A DNA stretch of 64,000 nt from Pomphorhynchus laevis (Eukaryota > Acanthocephala > Palaeacanthocephala > Echinorhynchida > Pomphorhynchidae): NCBI GenBank assembly GCA_012934845.2, contig WNNJ02001187.1, positions 186,001 to 250,000 of the forward strand. The letters run 5' to 3'. The number at the start of each line of letters is the position of its first letter. Within the stretch, counting starts at the first letter, position 1. The translations under genes and the position numbers were made by a program. Of the stretch, positions 54,855-64,000 are shown one piece after another. Under the pieces are notes generated by a model, which saw only the letters and a program-made list of their open reading frames with translations, was not told the DNA's origin and did no database searches.

Positions 54855-57553
54855 TCAAAACATTAAATATCGAAATAGATCCACGCATCCAAACCGGAAT
54901 TGACAATCCACTTCAACAGCAGCTTTGAAGTGACGATAGCTAGCAGCACTGACAAAGTCCTCAGGGTACAAATTCCAAATATTCAATGAGCATTGGGAAA
55001 GTCTACTCACACTCCTGACTTTATCGTGGGCGAATTCAAACAATTCGAGAGAGTGACCTCTCTTACTTGAATTGCAGAATTGGATACAAGATGATGGGAA
55101 AGCTTCCGTTCCATGAACCAAGGGCCACATCTCTGCGAGGTCTAGATATAGTAGCCTTTGAGCTGTTAAAGGCAGTTTCAAACAAGCTAGACGCTCAGTG
55201 TAAGAATAATGTGAGCCAATACAAAGTTTGCTTCCTCTTCGCAGTATGTACTCAATTTTCGTCATTTTAGCTTTGGTGGATGGGAAAGTTGTGATGCAGT
55301 ATTCCACGTGCGGGCGGACGAAGGCGCAAATAGATGTTTGAATAGTTTCGGCTTAAACTTAGCAAATGTGTTCTTTATACAATAGAGAGACTTCATTGTT
55401 TTAGCATGGATATAATCGGTATTCGGTCGAGTCGTGAGATCGTTATTCAAAATGATTCAAAGGTCTCTGTGCTCAGATATAATGTGAAGCTTCTGACATC
55501 CTAAATAAAAGTCACTATCAGGTTTACCGTGAATAAGCTTCATATGGACACATTTGTCTACATTCATGGTCATACCGGTAGCATCACTTCAGTTATATAT
55601 CGTGTGAAGATCGTGCTGTAGGCGCTGCCTCTATTGGTCGGAAATTCTATCGCACCAGACTTTCACATCGTCAGCAAATGCAAAGCAGGGGCTATTTATG
55701 GGTAAGATCAGATCATTTAGAAATATAATGGAAAGCAAGGGACCAAGGACTTTACCTTGGACAACGCCACAATTAACAGGCATAGCAGAAGATATGCTAC
55801 TGCCAATCCTCACTCGAAATGATCTGTTGCAAAGAAAATCATGAATCCAATTGTGCAATGTTGTAGAAACATCGTAGTGAGCTAACAAGCTGATTAGGCT
55901 CTCATGTGGGACCCGGTCGAAGGCTTTCGAGAAGTCAATAAAGATTATATCGACCGAGCTGCCAACACTCAACGATTGGGTCCACATTTCACGAACGACC
56001 GTGACAAAAACCGTGCTGGGCGGACGAGAGTAGGCCAAGGGAGACGAGATAATCCGAGATTCTACTGTAGATAACACGTTCAAAGACTTTACATATCGAA
56101 TAGGTCAAGCTTATTGGTCTGTAATCACTACATGATAATGCAATGATTTTTTGGGAATAGGAACAACAATCGCTGTTTTCCATCCTTCTGGCACACTTCC
56201 AGTGGCCAAAATCTTAGCAAAAATCTTAGCAAGAAGATAGGTCAAGCACCTTGACAATACTTTAAGCAGGAATGGCGAAATGTTGTCGGGGCCAGCTGCA
56301 CTAAAGGTACGAACATTGGCAAGATACTCTTGAATTTCAGAAGCGCATATTGGCCGGAAATCAGTATGCTCAGGAATAAGGCAGCCGTACCATTTCAAGT
56401 AAGTAAGATGTGATAATGTAATTGAGAACGATGATGCGAGTCTCCGCTATATTAGTTTCAGCTGTAACCAGGCCGTTCTCTGAGTGCACGTGTTTGATTG
56501 CAGTATTAAGGGTTCTATTTCGCCGAGCATAGGACCAAAATAGCTTGGTGCTGCAATTTACTTTTTCGATTATTGCTGATTTGAATCTCTCGAGTTTGGA
56601 TATCTTCATGCGAGTGCAAACGTTTCTAAAATGTCTATAAACGTTGGCGATGTGCCGGACCGAGTGAGATAACTTCCACAGGCGATTTCCTTCACTCAAC
56701 ATCAATTTTAGATTCTTATCGAACCATGCAGTATGTTTATTATTTGGCGATTTGACACGCCTAGGGGCAACTACATCGGATACATCTAGAAGGTAATCCA
56801 TAATCACTTCCAATGAAACTTTCTTAGAATTTGTTAATTGAAGTAGATGACGTTGGCAACAAGATAACATTTGCTTACCTTGTACTTTTGACCAAATCCG
56901 CTTTACAATTGGTGTCTCGGAAGGGCAGAATTAAAAGCTTGGTGCGACATGCAAGGATAGCACACAGTGGTCAGAACTACATATCGGCGAGAGGTAATCA
57001 ACTCGAGCAATGTCTTCGAGACGCTTGAAAAAAAACCAAGTCAAGTACATAATCAGCGGTCGAAGACAAACACGTAGGCTTCTGCACATGCTGTACTAGC
57101 AAGAGCTTATCAGCGAGAAATTCTGAGATTTATCTATCCACTACGATACCGTCACCAGATATGGACTCCTGCCAATTTGATCGGGGAAGGTTAAAGTCTC
57201 CTAGGAGAACGAAGTGAGAGCTGAGACATCGATTGCAATTTTGACTTCAGCAGACCGCAATCCGTGAGCATTGAATGAGAACGATATACAACGCAAAAAT
57301 TAATACCAGCACAATCATACTCAATATGAAAGGAAATGCTCTCGAAGGAACAATGCGGATCACAAACTTGAGAGATATCAAAAATCAAAAACTGGTCCCG
57401 AATGTACATTGCAACACCGCCATTACGCCCACTAAACTTTCTATCACCGCGGAGTAGACGATATCCTGACATATCAACGGTTGTATCTAAGATGTATTGG
57501 TGTAACCATGATTCACTTACACAGAATATATCATACGCATTAACCCCCAACAT
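54855..57553 (-). pseudogene. LINE I ORF2: endonuclease and RT pieces
   Basis: YDIFCVSESWLHQYILDTTV and GGVAMYIRDQF (57553-57191); HTAWFDKNLKLMLSEGNRLW (56870-56370); [81 protein letters not shown] (56398-55631); RSLNIWN-type ending (55307-54855). At least six frame changes. The motif usually written GVPQGS is GVVQGK. Confidence 0.8.
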
Positions 57554-57562
57554 GGTATCTTA

Positions 57563-58909
57563 TTATTAGTATACAACAGCCGATGAGCGGTGGCTCGTTT
57601 GGATGAATCTCAATGTAAAAAAAGTACAATGTCAGTAAAACAAAAAATTCAAATCAGTTTCGACTTCCTATGAGAGCGATACACTGTTCAGCGCACGCCG
57701 AAATTCTCGGATGTTCCGGCATTCAATTGCAGATGACGGGAGTTTGTTCCAACTGTTTATTACTCGATCTCTGATATCCTGATAGTGTCGATGGACGTTT
57801 CTACGATGTTTGAGCGTTAGTCGATTGAAGCTGAGGGGATGAGTGGGCGATAAAATTGCCCTCCATACCAGCATAAGATCAGCTTTTACCAAACTTTCAC
57901 AAACCGTTGAAACACCTAGGATTTCTAACTTCTGGTCAAACGGCAGGTCTTTGACAGTGGGAACAAGACGGGTAGCCGACCGGAGAATTGATTCGTAAGC
58001 CACAATGTTCTTGCACAGATGTGGATACGCTGCGGGAGATGCGTATAGCATTCGAGATTCGATGAGGGCCTTGTATATTATTCTGAAGCTACATGCCTAT
58101 AGTGATCCAAAAGATCGCTTAATGATGCCAATAGTACGACGGCAATTGGCCGAAACTTTATTTACGTGAGCGCTCATATCGAGCGTATTAAGCGTAGATA
58201 CCCCTAAATCATCGATTTTATCTGTAGAATCAATCAACATCTTTCCAATTTTATAAGAGCAACGAATGTCTGGGGAGCCGATCCGCATATGTCTACATTT
58301 AGTCGCATTTATCATCAGCCCATTAGATATACACTATTTATTTGTGGAATCCAGGTCTTTTTGAAGAGCGCTAACATCGGAATCATCAATGATTCGCCTC
58401 CAAACCTTAATATCATCTGCGTAGGTAACACATTCCGACATCAAGTTGTTTGTAATATCATTTACATATATATTAAAGAGAGTCGGACTAATGGCCGATT
58501 CCTGCTGGACGCCTGTCGTCATCATTGAGTAACCAGAAAGATAATGGCTTATGCGTACTGCAAACGAGCGGTTGCTTACGAATGATTGAATCCAGCGTAA
58601 GAAAGAGCCCCCTACACTAATGTTAGATAATTTGTTTACTAGCAAATTGGAAATAACTCTATCGAATGCTTTCGATAAGTCTATAAATATCACATCTACT
58701 TTGGAACCACTCCTCATCGAATCCACCCAGCTTGCTCTCGCTTTTACAAGGTTCGTTACCGTTGAGCGATTTGGCCTAAATCCATGCTGACCGGGGCTGA
58801 GGCGATTGTTAGCTTCAACGAAAGCGCTAAGGTGACGAAGAATCAATTTTTCTAATACCTTACAAGCTACAGATGTGAGACTGATGGGTCTGTAAGCCCA
58901 TGACTGATG
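57563..58909 (-). mobile_element. LINE J: 5'-truncated LINE of the A-like family inside LINE I
   Basis: It starts at YRPISLTSVACKVLEKL in the RT and ends GGCTGTTGTATACTAATAATAAG, nearly the tail of LINE A. Near its 5' end AGACCCATCAGT occurs twice, 22 bp apart, probably made at the end of reverse transcription. Confidence 0.85.
57668..58900 (-). pseudogene. LINE J RT and thumb
   Basis: QHGFRPNRSTVTNLVKARAS, FIDLSKAFDRVISNLLVNKL, GVQQESAISPTLFNIYVNDI, TYADDIKVWRR (58846-58334); INATKCRHMRIGSPDIRC (58315-58097); LRSATRLVPTVKDLPFDQKL and SWNKLPSSAIECRNIREFRR (58051-57668). GVQQES replaces the usual GVPQGS. The pieces lie in three frames. Confidence 0.8.
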
Positions 58910-59067
58910 GGTCTCTTAGCTCTGTAAGTTGCGCAGGAAGACTGCGAAGATTGGAATAACCTATTGACAAATAGCGACGGTTGCACATTCATCCTCTTTA
59001 GGGTTACTAGATCATAGACTATCAAACGCAATCATATACCTTAAGGTATAATTCGTATTCTCTAAAT

Positions 59068-59310
59068 TCACATGCAAGCATGCTTTGCGACAGTCAAAGG
59101 GGTTAGCCGTTTCCAACGCACGACAGGGCGCCATTTGACAACCTGAAAATCCCGAATACATAGATTTGCCTCACCTTGAGAAAGCCGACTTCGTAATTCA
59201 ATGTTTGCTCAATTTTCATCGCTTTTCTGAAGAAAGGTCACGAAATATACGATATGACAGTCCTTTTAGACTGAATCCACGCATCAACAACAAGCGCGCA
59301 AGATCAGGAG
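59068..59310 (-). pseudogene. LINE I ORF1 C-terminus and start of ORF2
   Basis: LSYRIFRDLSSEKR is followed, after a frame change, by NLCIRDFQVVKWRPVVRWKR, the ORF1 ending shared with C, E and G, stopping at 59068. ORF2 begins at ATG 59161-59159 (MYSGFSGCQMAPCRALETAN) inside it, giving a 94-bp overlap. Confidence 0.75.
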
Positions 59311-59649
59311 AGGACAATATCACCTTAATCACCCAAACATTTTAACCAGTCTAAGTAGATCAGCAAGTTGTATTCTGATATAAGTATAATATAATTATAT
59401 ATAATTATACTTATTATTTATTATTTATTTTTATTTATCAATAAAATTACCTGATCTGAATTATTTACCTGATCTGAATTATTCACATTATTTTCAACTC
59501 TCGTACACTCTCTGACACTCAACAATATTATGTCTCATTGGGTTTTTGAATGGATTGCTTTAGTCAGAGATACAATATTTGCAAACAATCGGTTTCAGTT
59601 TTGAGCTACCCTGTCTCGTACATCGCTATATTACTTACTGCGTCTCCGC
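59311..59649. other. AT-rich spacer without a gene
   Basis: It contains TTACCTGATCTGAATTATT repeated at 59449 and 59467 and runs of TATTTATT. No coding sequence seen. Confidence 0.5.
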
Positions 59650-60230
59650 TTATGTTAAAGCGTAAAAAAATGCCCGCGGAGCAGAGACAGAAAGCAGTGG
59701 TTTCAAAACATCGTCGGGAATGTGAAAAAATTTCCACGCTATGACTAAGTCTTTATTCATAAGCATCTCATCAATTGATAATAAATTGAGACGCCTCAGC
59801 CTGTCTTGGTAGGGAAGCTTTACTATACCAAGGTCTAATCGAGTCGCTTTTCGGAGTATGCCCTCGTAAATGTGTATGTATCTTCTTAGGCTGGGTAAAT
59901 GGCAGTGCACGCATTTAATAAAATGGACTATATTAGAACAGGATACATGATTTAAAAGATTATTTTTTCATAACAAGCCAAACGTCGGTCTCATAAGCCC
60001 TAATAAGCGAGAGCATCTAAGGTGTATATGTTTTATCTGAAGGCTGATATGAAGGTTGTTCGAAATTATCACACCGTGGTCACTAAAAATAAAAATTATA
60101 ATACAATGTAATAAATGGGCTGTATTAGAACAGGATACAGGATTTGAAAGCTTCTTTTGCATAACAAGCCAAATTTCCGTCTATCCCCAATAAGCAAGAA
60201 CATCTAGAGTGTATGTTTTATTTGGAAGTT
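59650..60230 (-). mobile_element. LINE J/A-like ORF2 remnant with a tandem duplication
   Basis: YIHIYEGILRKATRLDLGIV and LPYQDRLRRLNLLSIDEMLM (59910-59650), then SDHGVIISNNLHISLQIKHI with CSRLLGLMRPTFGLL (60162-59968), are the thumb of the A/J-type RT. Segments 59930-60050 and 60118-60235 are direct duplicates (AGAACAGGATACA, CATAACAAGCCAAA, GAGAGCATCTA). Confidence 0.7.
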
Positions 60231-60872
60231 GAAAATATGTATTCTTAATTAAGAGATCTAGTTTGCTGAGAAAAACTGCAGATCATTGTTATATTATTTA
60301 TTTTCACACAAGTTATTAGCCGCAAATGGCTATTTTAACTGTTCACAGTTGAATTATGTCTTATTTTTTTATTAAGATTAAGGTATTTAATTTTTTAATT
60401 TATTAACTAATCTTATTTCAATTTGTGTTTCGATCCTCATTTCTCTCTCCTAGCAGCAGATTGTGCTCAAACCCGGCAGATTGTGCTCAATTTACTGGTT
60501 TATTTGTTGCTTGTTTTTAGTTCATACAATTTTGTCCGTTTTACAAGGTTTTTAGATGATAAAAAACGGAAGATATTAAGGTATCTCCTGAAATGTAAAG
60601 TAATTAAAAATATTTTTAAGATTAAAGTATTTCCATTTTCTAATTTAAGAATCCTACAAATTTTTGTAGTCAATTATGCAAGATAATTAGATATTTTCAT
60701 TTAATTAAATAAGCTGAATGATTTAAATTATTCGAAATTCTTCCTGATTTGATAGTATGTGTATAGCCAGAGCATTTATGAGCTTTTTGGAATATAAAAT
60801 AATTTGGTATGAATTCCTTTAAGCAAAATCAGTTATATGCTGATTTGAAATATCAGTGATCAAATAAACGAG
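60231..60872. other. LINE I-type tail, then no gene
   Basis: 60305-60350 is the LINE I 3' tail on the minus strand with a perfect hairpin AGCC-GCAAAT-GGCT (60318-60331) and nothing else of the element. The rest has no motif; CAGATTGTGCTCAA is repeated at 60457 and 60476. Confidence 0.6.
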
Positions 60873-61055
60873 GGATGGGCAAGCTTAGAAACTTCGAGGG
60901 CCATATTTTCATCACTCCTACTTGAGGGGATGGTTGAACTTGCATAAACTTGATATATTTGTATGTATTAGCTTCAAATATTAGCATCAAGCGACGGGCT
61001 TGATGAAAATCTCAGTTGTCCGAATCTGGTCCGCATGCCGGCGGTTGCTTATATA
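60873..61055. other. Possible remnant of a small hAT-type transposon
   Basis: GAGGGATGGGCAAGCTTAGA and GAGGGCCATATTTTCATCA resemble one end of hAT-derived MITEs. CTGGTCCGCATGCCGGCGGT near 61035 resembles the other end's GC-rich motif, but the closing CCCATCCCTG is not seen. Weak. Confidence 0.3.
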
Positions 61056-61409
61056 TGTAGGCCATCATAGTTACCACATTTAATTGACTAATATTAACTC
61101 AAAAAAACTGAAATTAATTTCTAGTGCATTTAGATAAAAATTATAAACATTGCCGATAAACTTGTTCTATACTTTGCGTTTCTTTTTGTGTTTCATACAT
61201 ATCTTTAAGATTGCTTATTGATCTGACGATGAACTTTCAAATGCTCAAAACCTTAGCCATTTGCCGTTCTATTAATATTTACGATATTATTTGATTGCAT
61301 TGTGAAACCTTTAGCATCGAAAATAATATGACATTAAAAACGTTATTTCATTGGATATATTTTATTTATTTCATCAATTAGATATTTAATTAATAAGATT
61401 TTATTATTA
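61056..61409. other. AT-rich stretch without a gene
   Basis: I see no coding motif or recurring family here. Confidence 0.5.
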
Positions 61410-61835
61410 ATCGTCTCCGTCGCTCCGACCACATATCCACATATCTTGCCCAACTCTCCTGGCTCACCATCCACATCCGCATCAAACTCCGCCTTCTCAT
61501 AACTTTTCGTCTCATCGCTGTCGGCTCCCCATCGTTCATATACCTTCCTTTCTTGGATGACACTCACCCCACCTCGCTATCGCTGCGTTCCCGTCATACC
61601 CTCTTACTACACGTTCCCAATTACTCCAACAACTACGGTCTCCGATCCTTCCTCGTCGCCGCCTCACTTGCCTGGAATCAACTCCCTCTCGACGTCCGCC
61701 GCGCTCCCCTCTTTTATCACATTCAAACACCTCCTCTGTTCACACCTTCTCGACACAAGATTTACATTTTTATTTTGTTGTGGTCATGTAAGCGTGCGCT
61801 GGCACGCATTTGCCACGTTAAAATAAATCTTTTTT
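61410..61835 (+). mobile_element. D5: short L2-like 3' end
   Basis: Encodes the D1-type ending in two frames (SRHTLLLHVPNYSNNYGLRS, SLAWNQLPLDVRRAP). The perfect hairpin GCGTGC-GCTG-GCACGC is at 61792-61807, then GCCACGTTAAAATAAATC and T7. It joins D6 directly. Confidence 0.85.
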
Positions 61836-62340
61836 TAAATCGATTACTGCCTTAGCCTTTTCGCTAATTCTCCAAAATCCATAATCCTACCCCTACAACG
61901 AATAATCAACACCGCCGTTCTAGTTCTCTTTCGTCTCCGTCGCTTCGACCACACATCCACATATTTTGCATCACTCTCCTGGCCCACCATCCACATCCGC
62001 ATCAAACTCCGCCTTCTGCTCGTAACTTTTCGTCTCCGCTGTCGGCTCTCCATTGTTCATCAACCTTCCTTTTGACGATACTCGCTCCACCTCGCTACCG
62101 CTGCGTGCCCGCCATACCCTCTTACTCCACCTTAACAACTGTGGTCTCCGATCCTTCCTCGTCGCCGCCCCACTTGCCGGGAATAAACTCTTTCTCGACG
62201 TCCACCGCGCTTTCTCATTTAATCACATTCAAACACCTTCTTCGTTTACACCTTCTCGACACATGATTTACATTTTTGTTTGTTGTGGTCATGTAAGCGA
62301 GCGCTGGCACGTATTTGCCACGTTAAATAAATCTTTTTTA
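61836..62340 (+). mobile_element. D6: L2-like 3' end, head to tail with D5
   Basis: Starts AAATCGATTACTGCCTTAGC immediately after the D5 tail and repeats the same C-terminal region with small deletions (RARHTLLLHLNNCGLRSFLV, LAGNKLFLDVHRAFSFNHIQ). The hairpin (62297-62312) is decayed: GCGAGC/GCACGT. Confidence 0.85.
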
Positions 62341-62342
62341 AT

Positions 62343-62640
62343 TACGTGGTTTGAATATTCTTCAAGGTCATTCTTCAACTATTCGAAGAAACAGGGTACA
62401 GAAATTGAGCTCGATGCAATTTGATAGAAGAATTGTTGAGCTTTGGAACAACTTTGATGCAGACACCGTTGAATGCACTTTACTTATTACTTTCAAAAGA
62501 AGACTACGAATGGATCAGACAATGTTTCGTGTTGCATTTCCTTATTTTAATAACTAATTAATTTATATGCGAACTTATTATGAGACAGCTATTTGAGCTA
62601 ATGCTCGTATGTTGTTGAATGTATAATAATTTATAAAAAT
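62343..62640 (+). mobile_element. 3' end of a LINE G-like element
   Basis: GLNILQGHSSTIRRNRVQKL, MQFDRRIVELWNNFDADTVE and FKRRLRMDQTMFRVAFPYFN match the end of LINE G ORF2 (NILRGHGLTLQRERIRK...RMEDAMGKAAFPYL). The tail AGCTATTTGAGCT then TGTTGTTGAATGTATAATAA resembles the other CR1-like tails. Confidence 0.8.
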
Positions 62641-62835
62641 TACCAAATGGTTATAAATTCTAACGTTGAAATTTAACAAATTTTAATATTAATATTATAA
62701 AGGGTATAATAAAAAATATTAATTTAATTTACATAAAGGTAAATTTATACATATATTTATGCCAGCGAAACTATAATAGCAGTAGACGAGTCGAATTATC
62801 GTTAGTTTATATAAAGGAATAAAACAAAATTCTCA

Positions 62836-62955
62836 TTTAATCACATTCAAACACCTCCTTCGTTTACACCTTCTCGACACATGATTTACATTTTTGTTTG
62901 TTGTGGTCATGTAAGCGTGCGCTGGCAAGCATTTGCCACGTTAAATAAATATGAT
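62836..62955 (+). mobile_element. D7: tail-only L2-like copy
   Basis: 120 bp nearly identical to 62213-62333 of D6. The hairpin is GCGTGC-GCTG-GCAAGC (62915-62930), one mismatch. It is among the shortest copies of the family. Confidence 0.85.
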
Positions 62956-63170
62956 CCTATGAGCATGTGCCAACAAGTAGATCATATTGAGATCAGACTA
63001 AACATAGTCAACATCCAATGACGATGTAATTTGGTTTCATATGTTTAAGTCGTCAGCTTACATTAGATATGGCGAATTGATTACAATAGCCCTTGGAGAA
63101 ATCTTGACCTCTCCCTTCTCTGGGAGAGGTTTTATTTAATGTTGCCACATTAAATAAATTATTGTATTAT
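62956..63170 (+). mobile_element. D10: tail trace of an L2-like element in unassigned DNA
   Basis: GTTGCCACATTAAATAAATT at 63134 is the end common to the L2 tails. Just before it is a different hairpin, ACCTCTCCC-TTCTCT-GGGAGAGGT (63108-63131). The segment 62956-63100 is unassigned. Confidence 0.45.
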
Positions 63171-64000
63171 TAAGTCACCAAGAAGAAGAGAGAAAAGTAT
63201 TGGGCTTAATACGGAGCCTTGTGGAACACCGGTCGGGATGGATGAAGGATGGGAGAGAGAAGAGTTAGAATATACGCGAAATGTACGGTTTGATAGATAT
63301 GAAGAAAACCATGATACAGTGGGTAAAGAGAAGCCATAATCATGACGAAGGCGATGGAGAAGAATCGAGTGATCGACGATGTCAAAAGCAGACGATAGAT
63401 CAAGAGAAACTATGACACTACATAATTTATGATCGCGCGATATGAGTAAGTCGTTATAAACTTTAAGACATGCAATTTCGGTAGAGTAATTAGAGCGAAA
63501 AGCGGCTTGGAAGGGAGGAAATAAGTTAGAGGAATAGAGATATGTATTAACTTGCGTAAGAACGAGACGCTCAAAAAGTTTAGAGAGGGTTGGGAGAATT
63601 GAGATTGGACGGTACGAAGATGGTAGTGAGAAGTAGATAGATTGCTTTTTGATGAGAGGACGAACAGTTGCGCATTTCCGGATGGAAAGAAATGTACGGC
63701 TACGGATGGACGAGTTGAACAATGTGGTTAGGAAGGGTGAGATAGAGGAGCAGATATTTTTAAGCAAGTGAGTTGGAATTGGGTCAGAAGGAGAGGTTTT
63801 ATTAGGTAATGACAGCAGAACCGAAGAAACTTCATCAGACGAAACGGGAAGAAGGTGGAATAGTTCTTGGAGGGAAGTATTTAAAGAGAAGAGTGGGTAC
63901 AAGAAGGCTATGGGTAGTATGGAAAGTAAATTAGATAGCTTAGTTTGTAGATAAGAAGAAAATTCATCAGGATTTATATTACAAGAAGTAGATGATCGTG
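63171..64000 (-). CDS. D11: L2-like RT, N-terminal part, runs off the window
   Basis: The frame is open on the minus strand from the window edge to about 63171. FSSYLQTKLSNLLSILP, SSVLLSLPNKTSPSDPIPTH, SSYRPISILPTLSKLFERLV, PFQAAFRSNYSTEIACLKVY, VSLDLSSAFDIVDHSILLHR and [20 protein letters not shown] are RT motifs in L2 order. It stops before the YADD motif, where it meets the plus-strand tail D10. The 5' part lies outside the window. Confidence 0.85.

Larger units (their letters stand above)
54791..59310 (-). mobile_element. LINE I: CR1-like LINE split by LINE J
   Basis: On the minus strand: ORF1 end (59310-59068), start of ORF2 endonuclease (GYSNLRSLPAQLTELR, about 58965-58919), then LINE J (58909-57563), then the rest of the endonuclease, RT and 3' tail down to 54791. 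The protein reads continuously across the LINE J insertion, with an imperfect 9-bp duplication GGTMTCTTA at 57554 and 58910. It is heavily broken. Confidence 0.85.

Noticed and set aside
60423-60686. 87-residue open frame (MCFDPHFSLLAADCAQ...)
   Set aside because: Low-complexity Lys/Leu/Phe content typical of AT-rich DNA and no motif.
63090-63902. Twin-priming inversion joining D10 and D11
   Set aside because: Twin priming leaves the 3' end in sense downstream of an inverted 5' part. Here the tail is on the wrong side, so two separate insertions are simpler.

Overview
This window looks like an AT-rich, repeat-crowded stretch of an invertebrate animal genome. The one intact host gene I recognise, a manganese superoxide dismutase (27106-27946), has two very short GT-AG introns (47 and 44 bp) and a mitochondrial presequence, so the source is a eukaryote with compact introns. 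I cannot name the species. Two other pieces of host genes are visible and both look dead or partial: a thioredoxin-fold domain of a protein disulfide isomerase (26221-26630, minus) and one exon of the signal recognition particle receptor alpha GTPase (17855-18005, minus).

Nearly everything else is retrotransposon. Families, with my own labels: (1) CR1/jockey-superfamily LINEs with a cysteine-motif ORF1 and an APE endonuclease plus RT ORF2: A (1-4767), C (37.6-42.5 kb), E (13.2-16.7 kb, minus), F (28.4-30.9 kb and a second piece at 54.2 kb), G (44.1-48.5 kb), I (54.8-59.3 kb, minus) and J (57.6-58.9 kb, minus, nested inside I). (2) L2-like LINE 3' ends, eleven pieces D1-D11, sharing a terminal hairpin. 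(3) An I/R1-like LINE B with CCHC knuckles (6.1-9.5 kb). (4) An RTE LINE (20080-23471, minus) with a 20-bp target duplication, inserted in (5) a Penelope-like element whose GIY-YIG nuclease lies N-terminal to the RT, as in the Naiad type (18.0-24.5 kb, minus). (6) Elements that join a CRC-like cysteine cluster, an unusual RT, a CCHC knuckle and an R2-type restriction-like endonuclease: X1-X4 (48.5-52.9 kb and 4.8-5.7 kb, all minus), plus a distant relative Y1 (35.0-37.2 kb, minus).

The most interesting pattern concerns family 6. X4 sits in the 3' tail of LINE A with a 15-bp target duplication, and X1/X2 sit in the 3' tail of LINE G with a 12-bp duplication. Both targets contain TGTTG just before the (TAA)n tail, so these elements may preferentially colonise the ends of other LINEs. 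A second pattern is a conserved overlap of ORF1 and ORF2 in four diverged CR1-like families, always at the same codon of the same ORF1 motif. A third is paired base changes in the 3' hairpin of the L2-like copies.

Layout: 0-5.7 kb LINE A with X4; 5.7-9.5 LINE B; 9.5-13.2 fragments; 13.2-16.7 LINE E; 17-26 the Penelope-like block with nested RTE and L2; 26-28 host genes; 28-33.1 a duplicated repeat unit split by LINE F and by a poly(A)-tailed retrocopy; 33.1-37.2 RTE pieces and Y1; 37.6-42.5 LINE C; 43.9-52.9 LINE G with the X cluster; 53.6-60.2 nested fragments around LINE I; 61.4-64 L2 pieces. I saw no LTR retrotransposon, Polinton, provirus, CRISPR array, rRNA or tRNA gene. All family calls are from reading motifs; identities are by eye.
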